This document shows positions 8,254 to 14,676 of a DNA stretch of 23,740 nucleotides, piece after piece (the stretch's first letter is position 1; every line of letters starts with the position of its first letter). Below the pieces are notes generated by a model. That model did no database searches, was not told where the DNA came from, and was given only the letters and a program-made list of their open reading frames with translations. Location: NCBI GenBank assembly GCA_002328825.1, contig DCWI01000108.1:1-23740 (forward strand), given 5' to 3'. The translations under genes and the position numbers were made by a program. This DNA comes from Nitrospiraceae bacterium UBA2166 (lineage in GTDB: Bacteria; Nitrospirota; Nitrospiria; Nitrospirales; UBA2166).

Positions 8254-9512
8254 TAACACTCCTTTTCAATCCGTTTTCTTTCAGCGCTACACAAACCGTA
8301 TTTCTCTGGGTCGGGGTTCTGTACTTCGCCGAAGGGTTCCCATTTGGCCTGTTTTTCGATGCCATGCCGGTGTACTTCAGAATTCATGGCGTCAGTTTGC
8401 ATGAAATCGGTCTGATAAGCGCGGCAGGTTTAGCCTGGACATTCAAAGTAATATGGGCACCAGCCGTCGATGCAATTGGCGAACGGCGATCATGGATCGT
8501 CTCATGCCAATATCTGCTGGCGATGTGCATCGCAGCATTTATCACCGTTCATCCAGAATCTTCAATGCCGACAATATGGGTTCTTCTGATCATACTTACG
8601 GTACTGTCAGCAACACAAGATATTGCGATTGATGCCTATACCATTGAGCTTCTTGACGAAAAACAGCTTGGAATTGCAAACGGCATACGCGTGGCTGCGT
8701 ATCGCATCGCACTTATCGGATCCGGTGGATTCTTCATTGTCATCGCAGGGTTGACCGGGTGGAACTGGGCATTTCTAGGAACAGCCTTCGTGATAGGAGT
8801 CTATGCGCTAATCTGCACCAAAGCGCCAACACCGAAATTCACGCGACGCAAAGTACATACCGTCACAGACGCTGTCGTTACCCCCATTCAACAATTATCT
8901 GCCATGCCAGGTTTTTTATTTGTCGTATCGTTTATCTTGGCGTTTAAGTTAGGGGATATGGCAATGGGGCCTATGATTAAGCCCTTTTGGGTCGATCAAG
9001 AATTTACACCAATCCAGATTGGTTTAATTCCAGGAACCATTGGAGTCGTCTGCACTATTGCCGGAGCAATGATTGGAGGGATCTATACCAGTCGGTGGGG
9101 AATTTTTACTGCCTTGTGGGTATTTGGGTTACTGCAAGCAGCATCCAATTTGGTATATGCAGGAGTCGCGGCCATGCCTGCAAGCATATCTTTAATGTAT
9201 GTGGCATCGATCATTGAATCACTTACTGCAGGATTGGGAACGGCTCCCTTCATGGCATTGCTGATGCGCCTGTGCGACAAGTCCCATGCCGCAACGCAGT
9301 TTGCACTGCTCAGTGCGTTGTTTGGATTCAGCCGTTCGATCTCTGGAATGTTTTCTGGATGGGGTGCAGAATATTTTGGATACTCGACATACTTTGCATT
9401 AACGTTTTTTGTTGCATTGCCTGCCTTTACACTTCTTCCATGGATCCGGCGTGCTCTGAAAGCACGCCAATGGCCTGAAAATTCCTTCCCGCCAAATGTG
9501 AAACCAAGGTAA
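8250..9512 (+). CDS. AmpG-like MFS transporter
   Basis: A 420-residue inner membrane protein with about 12 hydrophobic segments. YFAEGFPFGLFFDAMPVYFR near the N-terminus and SATQDIAIDAYTIELLDEKQ (~127-147) are characteristic of the AmpG/SLC33 branch of the MFS, whose members include the anhydromuropeptide permease AmpG. A role in recycling wall fragments would fit the nearby mltG, but that is inference; the family also contains acetyl-CoA transporters and uncharacterised members. It starts at GTG inside the stop of the J-domain gene. A GC-rich 8-bp hairpin (9448-9468) lies within its last codons but has no U-run. Confidence 0.85.
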   Translation: MITLLFNPFSFSATQTVFLWVGVLYFAEGFPFGLFFDAMPVYFRIHGVSLHEIGLISAAGLAWTFKVIWAPAVDAIGERRSWIVSCQYLLAMCIAAFITVHPESSMPTIWVLLIILTVLSATQDIAIDAYTIELLDEKQLGIANGIRVAAYRIALIGSGGFFIVIAGLTGWNWAFLGTAFVIGVYALICTKAPTPKFTRRKVHTVTDAVVTPIQQLSAMPGFLFVVSFILAFKLGDMAMGPMIKPFWVDQEFTPIQIGLIPGTIGVVCTIAGAMIGGIYTSRWGIFTALWVFGLLQAASNLVYAGVAAMPASISLMYVASIIESLTAGLGTAPFMALLMRLCDKSHAATQFALLSALFGFSRSISGMFSGWGAEYFGYSTYFALTFFVALPAFTLLPWIRRALKARQWPENSFPPNVKPR

Positions 9513-9567
9513 CATGAGGCGTGTTTTTTTCTGATGATACCCATGATGCTCGATAGGATATTCATAG

Positions 9568-9599
9568 CTGATTGGAACGATCAATCAGTTTCACTTTTT
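9568..9599 (+). terminator. Possible weak rho-independent terminator
   Basis: CTGATTG (9568-9574) and CAATCAG (9582-9588) form a perfect 7-bp stem with a 7-base loop, followed by TTTCACTTTTT. It lies after the MFS gene and before the sulfite dehydrogenase gene, where a transcript end is expected. The stem is short and AT-rich, so it is only a candidate. Confidence 0.4.
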
Positions 9600-9640
9600 A
9601 CGCTAATCCATATTTTGTCATCGTGGAGAGGAGGCAGTAC

Positions 9641-10963
9641 ATGAAGCAAGGACCAAAAGAGCGAGGCATTCACGAACTGTATGCGGAAAACCCAGAACGG
9701 GCCGATTGGCTTCTATGGGGAGGACACGCTAATTCTCTAACACGTCGCGGCTTCTTAAGCCGCAGCGGACTGCTGACCATGGCAACCGTACTCGGTGCCC
9801 ACATCCCATTTATGCACAGCATGCCGAGTGGCCTAATTCCGGCTGCGCTAGCCTCATCCGAAGAACCATTTGTCATTCAGGGAAAGGAGGCATTAACGAT
9901 ATTAAATGACAGGCCGATCAATGCGGAGACCCCTCCACATCTACTCGACGATGATGTCACGCCAGCACACCGCTTGTTTGTCAGAAACAACGGGGTTCCT
10001 CCAAACCACCAAACCATAGATCCTGCCACATGGACGCTGGAGATTTCCGGTGAATCCTGCCTGCATCCTCAAATATTCACTATTGCAGATCTCAAAAGAA
10101 ACTTCCGCCACTACACATACCACTTACAACTCGAATGTGGTGGAAACGGCCGAAGCGAGTTTAATCCACCCGCAAAAGGCAATCAGTGGACTCTCGGAGC
10201 AATTGGCTGCCCGACATGGACCGGAGTGAGGCTAAGAGATGTCCTAGAATCTTGTGGCATCAAGAAAGACGCCGTCTATACAGGATATTACGGAGGTGAC
10301 ACGCACTTAAGTGGCATTGTCGGAAAAGTATCAATTTCCCGTGGTGTCCCCATATCAAAAGCCTTAGAGGATGAATCATTAATCGCGTGGGCAATGAATG
10401 GCAAAGAGATTCCGTGGCTAAACGGATATCCACTCAGAATAGTCACCTCTGGATGGCCTGCATCGACATCCGGAAAATGGCTCAAGAAGATCGTGATTCG
10501 CAATAAGGTACATGATGGGGTAAAAATGACCGGGCATGCCTATCGCATGCCATGCAAACCAGTGGCTCCAGGAACGGACGTGGCAAGCGAAAACATGTGT
10601 ATCATTGAGTCCATGCCAGTAAAATCATTGATCACATTTCCTAAATCAGGAATTACTCATTCGCACACAAAACCAATGACATTGCGTGGAAAAGCGTGGG
10701 CTGGGGATCTCGATGTGAAGGATGTCTTTGTATCAACAGACTTTGGAGGAACCTGGCAGAAAACAACACTGCATCAGCCCCTCAACAGACTAGCCTGGCA
10801 AAAATGGGAAACTACTGTAACCTTTCCACAAGATGGCTACTATGAAGTGTGGGCACAGGCCGTCGACCGCAACGGCCAATCTCAACCAATGGTTCTCCCA
10901 GGGTGGAATCCAAAAGGGTATCTCAACAACGCCTGTCACCGTATTGCGATTCAAGTGATTTAA
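9641..10963 (+). CDS. Tat-exported molybdopterin sulfite dehydrogenase-like protein (SorA/SoxC type)
   Basis: Sulfite oxidase-family molybdenum enzyme expected to oxidise sulfite to sulfate in the periplasm and pass electrons to a cytochrome c. The start ATG 9641 is chosen because GGAGAGGAGG ends six bases upstream. Residues 33-41, LTRRGFLSR, form a twin-arginine motif, after an unusually long 34-residue n-region. The Moco-binding cysteine is Cys166 in LECGGNGR. Other family segments are LFVRNNGVPP (112-121), GYYGGDTHL, SRGVPISKAL and PLRIVTSGWPASTSGKWLKK; the C-terminal ~125 residues fit the Mo-co dimerisation domain. In characterised SorA/SoxC the RNN position is RNH, so an active-site-region His is Asn here. 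The cytochrome gene follows after 12 bases, as in sorAB. Sulfite as substrate is likely but not proven. Confidence 0.9.
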   Translation: MKQGPKERGIHELYAENPERADWLLWGGHANSLTRRGFLSRSGLLTMATVLGAHIPFMHSMPSGLIPAALASSEEPFVIQGKEALTILNDRPINAETPPHLLDDDVTPAHRLFVRNNGVPPNHQTIDPATWTLEISGESCLHPQIFTIADLKRNFRHYTYHLQLECGGNGRSEFNPPAKGNQWTLGAIGCPTWTGVRLRDVLESCGIKKDAVYTGYYGGDTHLSGIVGKVSISRGVPISKALEDESLIAWAMNGKEIPWLNGYPLRIVTSGWPASTSGKWLKKIVIRNKVHDGVKMTGHAYRMPCKPVAPGTDVASENMCIIESMPVKSLITFPKSGITHSHTKPMTLRGKAWAGDLDVKDVFVSTDFGGTWQKTTLHQPLNRLAWQKWETTVTFPQDGYYEVWAQAVDRNGQSQPMVLPGWNPKGYLNNACHRIAIQVI

Positions 10964-10975
10964 GAGAGTCATGAG

Positions 10976-11344
10976 ATGAAACATATTGCGTCACTGGTAA
11001 TAAGTTGCACAGTGATTTTCTTGGCCACGATAGCCAATAGCGCTCCAGAGGATAAGAAAACAGGCCTGATTATCGCTGAGTATTGGGAAACGGTCCGCGA
11101 CAACTGTACCGAGTGTCACTCCGCAAAACTAGTGACAGCACAACGCGGAACTCTCAAGACGTGGACAGATATCATACGCTGGATGCAAGCAACACAGGGG
11201 CTAGAGAAACTCAATGCCAAGACAGAGGCTCAGATTCTTCACTATCTCGCCTCGAACTATACGCCAAAATCGCGTGGAAGGCGGGCACCCATCCCACCAT
11301 TACTGATGCCTCCGAAACCATACCCGAATAAGGCGAAGGAATAG
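10976..11344 (+). CDS. Periplasmic monoheme cytochrome c (SorB-like)
   Basis: A 122-residue protein with a Sec signal peptide (residues ~1-22, ending ATIANSA) and one heme c site, C44-T-E-C47-H48. Met70 in TWTDIIRWMQATQGL is the likely second axial ligand. The SNYTPKSRGRRAPIPPLLMP tail resembles cytochrome subunits paired with SorA/SoxC-type enzymes. It probably accepts electrons from the upstream molybdenum enzyme and passes them to the respiratory chain. It starts 12 bases after that gene and ends before a 116-base intergenic region. Confidence 0.88.
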   Translation: MKHIASLVISCTVIFLATIANSAPEDKKTGLIIAEYWETVRDNCTECHSAKLVTAQRGTLKTWTDIIRWMQATQGLEKLNAKTEAQILHYLASNYTPKSRGRRAPIPPLLMPPKPYPNKAKE

Positions 11345-11369
11345 TGGTGCTCGAAAATTTGTAACCCCC

Positions 11370-11400
11370 CATGAGATTTCACCCTTTGGGATGGCATTCT
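11370..11400. repeat. 31-base near-identical repeat, copy A
   Basis: This segment matches 11651-11681 at 28 of 31 positions in direct orientation; the three differences are all transitions. Copy A lies just past the HELTH metallopeptidase gene and covers the end of the out-of-frame zinc-ribbon segment. Flanking bases are not similar. Confidence 0.75.
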
Positions 11401-11474
11401 TTGCACTGCATCACGTAAGGAAATTTCATGTTACAAGAATTACACCTGTTAGCAAAAAAATTAGCGAAGTTCCC
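11379..11474 (-). pseudogene. Out-of-frame CxxC-CxxC zinc-ribbon tail after the metallopeptidase gene
   Basis: On the minus strand, in the +1 frame relative to the HELTH peptidase and overlapping its last four codons, 31 open codons end in TGA at 11379. The translation contains RCNSC, then nine residues, then QCKECHPKG: a Cx2C-x9-Cx2C zinc-ribbon pattern. The open segment begins right after a TAA (11475-11477), and only an internal ATG is available, so it is unlikely to be a separate gene. It reads best as a lost or frameshifted C-terminal zinc ribbon of the peptidase; SprT-like peptidases carry such a tail. CKECH also matches a heme c motif, but no signal peptide is available. Confidence 0.4.
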
Positions 11475-11958
11475 TTATGAGCCATTGAATGTAATGTCGG
11501 TGAACATTCCGCCTCTCAATTGCTTCGATACACAGATTGCGTACACGATCCCGGTGTGCCTTCCAGTCAAGCAAAACACGTCGTCCTACACCTAGATAGC
11601 CTGGAGGTTCATCCAAGAACAAATCTGACCTCGCAATAGTCCAAATATCGCATGAGACTTCGCCCTTTGGGATGGCACTCTCTCCTAAGCGATTTTTCAT
11701 GCCCTGCACCAAATGGGTAAGCTCATGTCCAATAACATAGTAACTGAGTTTTCTTGGGTTCAGACGGATCAGCAATCGACAGCTATCCGCTTCGCCATAT
11801 CGTTTGGTATATCCTACAAAAATCCCCTTTCCTTGGAATTCTGGAAAATGGCTGACTGCATCTTGGAGCATTCTTTCAAGGCGCCCAGTCTTCTTTCCTT
11901 GCATCGTTCTGGTATAGACGAAATTGCAATGCTTCATTTGTGATATTGTACCGCACAT
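11461..11958 (-). CDS. Small putative zinc metallopeptidase (HELTH motif)
   Basis: A protein of up to 165 residues with the zinc-protease signature His78-Glu79-x2-His82 in YYVIGHELTHLVQGM. The position and surroundings resemble SprT-like or M48-like minimal peptidase domains, but I cannot name the family; a third ligand is not obvious (Glu93 or Glu99 are candidates). No signal peptide or membrane segment is seen, so it is probably cytoplasmic. The farthest ATG (11958) overlaps the gltX start codon; internal ATGs near 11937 and 11904 are alternatives, and none has a good Shine-Dalgarno. A zinc-ribbon tail lies out of frame just after the stop. It contains copy B of a 31-base repeat. Confidence 0.65.
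   Translation of the reverse strand: MCGTISQMKHCNFVYTRTMQGKKTGRLERMLQDAVSHFPEFQGKGIFVGYTKRYGEADSCRLLIRLNPRKLSYYVIGHELTHLVQGMKNRLGESAIPKGEVSCDIWTIARSDLFLDEPPGYLGVGRRVLLDWKAHRDRVRNLCIEAIERRNVHRHYIQWLIRELR
11651..11681. repeat. 31-base near-identical repeat, copy B
   Basis: Direct copy of 11370-11400 (28/31 identical) within the metallopeptidase coding sequence, where on the minus strand it encodes the residues around AIPKGEVS. Confidence 0.75.
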
Positions 11959-13384
11959 GAACGCACCACGTTTACGTTTCGCGCCTAGCCCTACGGGATA
12001 TCTTCATATCGGAGGCGTGCGTACGGCTCTTTTCAATTGGCTCATAGCACGCCGTTTCGGAGGAACATTTATTCTGCGTATCGAGGATACAGATAAGGCA
12101 CGCTCAACTCCGGAATCAATCGAAGCCATCCTGAATGGGTTGGCTTGGTTGGGCATTACACCAGATGAAGATGCATACCAGCAAACCAAACGGCTAGCCA
12201 TTTATAACGAATATGCTAATCGTCTTCTTGTGGAAGAGAAAGCCTATCGTTGCTATTGCACGCTTGAGGAGTTGGACGAACGACGGAAGCAAGCAATCGC
12301 GAACAAAGAAACTCCAATTTATGATGGGCATTGTCGAAACCTTACAAAACCTCCTCCTAACACACCATTTGCCATCCGCTTTCATTCGCCTACACAAGGT
12401 GAGACGGTGGTAAACGATCTTATCAAAGGTCGTGTGGTATTTGATAATGCGATTCTCGACGACTTGGTCATCATCCGTCAAGATGGGCTTCCAACCTATA
12501 ATTTCTCGGTGGTTATTGACGATGCCTTATTGAGAATCACACACGTGCTGAGAGGGGATGATCATCTCACCAATACACCTCGGCAAATTCACATCTACGA
12601 AGGGCTCGGATTTCCACCACCGGAATTCGGACATCTGCCGATGATTCTTGGCCAAGACAAATCACGCCTTTCGAAACGACATGGGGCCACATCTATCACC
12701 ACGTATAAAGATATGGGATATCTACCGGAAGCGATGATCAATTACCTGATACGCCTTGGCTGGTCACATGGGGATCAAGAGATTTTTTCAATTCAGGAAC
12801 TTGTCAAGATATTTTCGCTAGATCACGCCATGAAATCAGCCGCAGTATTTGATCCCGAAAAGCTGTCATGGGTCAATGCTCAACACCTGCAAACGGCTGA
12901 CCCTGACCGGATAGCAAAGCTTCTCAAACCGTTGCTTGTCCATGAAGGCATTATTGCTGCCGAGGCTTCACTCAATGACAAATGGATGCGAAAACTTGTG
13001 GTTGCACTTCAATCTCGATGGCGAACACTTGTGGAAATTGCACACGCCTCAGCTGTCTATATTCGAACGGAGGTAGAAATTGATGAGCAGGCAAAGACAA
13101 AGTTTCTCAAACCAGAAATCAAAGCCGCACTAGAAGATCTTGCCTTAACACTGCAGACCATTTCACCATTCACACACGATACACTTGAACCAGCGTTTCA
13201 TCGTGTGCTTGAGAAACACGAACTTAAAATGGGAAAACTTGCACAACCTGTTCGAGTAGCACTTACTGGAAAAACGGCAAGTCCCGGAATTTACGACGTC
13301 ATGGAACTCTTGGGACAAGAGAAAACGTGTTCGCGTCTCATTAAGGCTACGGATTTGATCACTAATACCGAAATTTCATTTTAA
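11957..13384 (+). CDS. gltX: Glutamyl-tRNA synthetase
   Basis: Class I synthetase charging tRNA-Glu, and possibly tRNA-Gln if the enzyme is non-discriminating. At 475 residues it is full length. The HIGH-type motif is in APSPTGYLHIGGVRTALFNW (residues ~9-28) and the KMSKS-type loop is DKSRLSKRHG (~234-243). YRCYCTLEELDERR and the DDHLTNTPRQIHIYEGLG segment are typical of bacterial GltX. ATG 11957 matches the family start; an in-frame TTG at 11924 would add 11 residues without homology. Its start codon overlaps the farthest possible start of the divergent metallopeptidase, so its promoter must lie inside that reading frame. It converges with the M28 peptidase gene, 35 bases apart. Confidence 0.97.
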   Translation: MNAPRLRFAPSPTGYLHIGGVRTALFNWLIARRFGGTFILRIEDTDKARSTPESIEAILNGLAWLGITPDEDAYQQTKRLAIYNEYANRLLVEEKAYRCYCTLEELDERRKQAIANKETPIYDGHCRNLTKPPPNTPFAIRFHSPTQGETVVNDLIKGRVVFDNAILDDLVIIRQDGLPTYNFSVVIDDALLRITHVLRGDDHLTNTPRQIHIYEGLGFPPPEFGHLPMILGQDKSRLSKRHGATSITTYKDMGYLPEAMINYLIRLGWSHGDQEIFSIQELVKIFSLDHAMKSAAVFDPEKLSWVNAQHLQTADPDRIAKLLKPLLVHEGIIAAEASLNDKWMRKLVVALQSRWRTLVEIAHASAVYIRTEVEIDEQAKTKFLKPEIKAALEDLALTLQTISPFTHDTLEPAFHRVLEKHELKMGKLAQPVRVALTGKTASPGIYDVMELLGQEKTCSRLIKATDLITNTEISF

Positions 13385-13419
13385 CAGAATTTTCGATTCG
13401 ACCCTGCCTTTACTATCTC

Positions 13420-14676
13420 TTAAAACCAGGGGCATATTCTCCAGGATGGCTTCGCAACGGCACATTGCATTTGGAGCGATATGCTTTGAAGCCTACGATA
13501 CTCAAACCATGAGAGAGGATCAGTCTTCTCACTAAATTCAGTCACGGTGTCTTGAGCCTTGTGCAAGCTTTTGAAGGTATCCCATCGAATACCTTCCGGC
13601 GGTTGTTTCAACACCGCATCCAATACACTGGCCACGCTCGCAATATCTGTGCTCTGATCTTGCGCATGGTGATCATAATCATTGATCCATTCTAAATCAT
13701 TTGCTGCTCCCAACGTCAGTCCAAGTAAATAGGCAGCATTGCGTTCAATCTTTTTATAATGGAGTGATGACGGCGTATCTGCAGGTGTGTGGTAATACTG
13801 GCTTCGCCCGGTAGACAGAAAGACAAAGGGAATATCAGCTTGCCTAAACGAATCATAATCACTAACCGAATGTTGACACCATGGACAATACGGAACGGCT
13901 TCGATCATCGCAAGTCCGAGCGGAACCGGGTTTAAACCATCGATGGGAGTTCTGCTCTGAATCAATCGTGATAAATGCAGACTTTTCTCTGCTCCCATAA
14001 TAAAGAGAGCACCTGGAAGAGCGGGAATAACCTCGCCAGCCATAAGATCCATACCAATCATCAACACAATTCTCTGACGATTATCATTGGACAACTGGTT
14101 AACAAAAAAACCCGACCCCATCTTATCTGTTCCTCCCTCAGGCTTCTCTTCAGCATCGAATGAGATAAACAGAATGCTGCGCTTAACCACACGAGAATGC
14201 TTCGCAAGAATACGTGCCGTTTCCAGCATCAGAGCTACCGAAGAAATGTTATCGTCTGCACCGGGATATATAAGACCTTCTCTAATCCCAAGATGATCGT
14301 GGTGCGCAGTCACAAGCACAAGCTCATGACGGAGCTTGGGATCAAAGCCTGGAAGCAACGCTACAACATTTGCGCCTGCTCCGGTGGTAATGGGTTGTTT
14401 ATAATCTTCCCCGAACCACGGCTGCAACCCATAAGATTTGAACTTATTTTCGATATAGGAAATGGCTCGTTCAGCTTCGTTAGACCCAACATCACGACCC
14501 TTCATTTCTTGGGATGCAAGGACATACACGTGATGCCGCAAACGATTAATATCAATGTCGTTTTGTAATTCCTCCAAAGAAATAGATACTTCATCCACAC
14601 GCTGATCGGCCAGCACTTCCATTCCAGTGCCCTGACTTATAATAAAAACTATTAAAAGAACAAGTACAGCTAACAA
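13420..14676 (-). CDS. Secreted or membrane-anchored M28-family zinc metallopeptidase
   Basis: A 418-residue protein with an N-terminal hydrophobic segment (residues ~1-23) acting as signal peptide or anchor, so it is placed in the periplasm or cell surface. M28 (aminopeptidase Y/PSMA-like) ligands are in order: His125 and Asp127 in AHHDHLG, Asp142 in GADDNISS, the Glu pair 176-177 in SFDAEE, Asp210 in MIGMDLMAG, and the His in YYHTPADT. It probably removes N-terminal residues from peptides; substrate unknown. The start is TTG 14676, overlapping the clpB stop by seven bases with a G-run (14684-14690) as Shine-Dalgarno; an ATG lies 18 codons later, which would shorten the signal. Likely co-transcribed with clpB. 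Confidence 0.88.
   Translation of the reverse strand: MLAVLVLLIVFIISQGTGMEVLADQRVDEVSISLEELQNDIDINRLRHHVYVLASQEMKGRDVGSNEAERAISYIENKFKSYGLQPWFGEDYKQPITTGAGANVVALLPGFDPKLRHELVLVTAHHDHLGIREGLIYPGADDNISSVALMLETARILAKHSRVVKRSILFISFDAEEKPEGGTDKMGSGFFVNQLSNDNRQRIVLMIGMDLMAGEVIPALPGALFIMGAEKSLHLSRLIQSRTPIDGLNPVPLGLAMIEAVPYCPWCQHSVSDYDSFRQADIPFVFLSTGRSQYYHTPADTPSSLHYKKIERNAAYLLGLTLGAANDLEWINDYDHHAQDQSTDIASVASVLDAVLKQPPEGIRWDTFKSLHKAQDTVTEFSEKTDPLSWFEYRRLQSISLQMQCAVAKPSWRICPWF

Noticed and set aside
9448..9468. Perfect 8-bp hairpin GGCGTGCT/AGCACGCC as a terminator
   Set aside because: It lies within the last codons of the MFS gene and has no following U-run.
11379..11440. CKECH as a heme c site of a tiny cytochrome
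   Set aside because: No signal peptide or adequate reading frame upstream; the second CxxC fits a zinc ribbon better.
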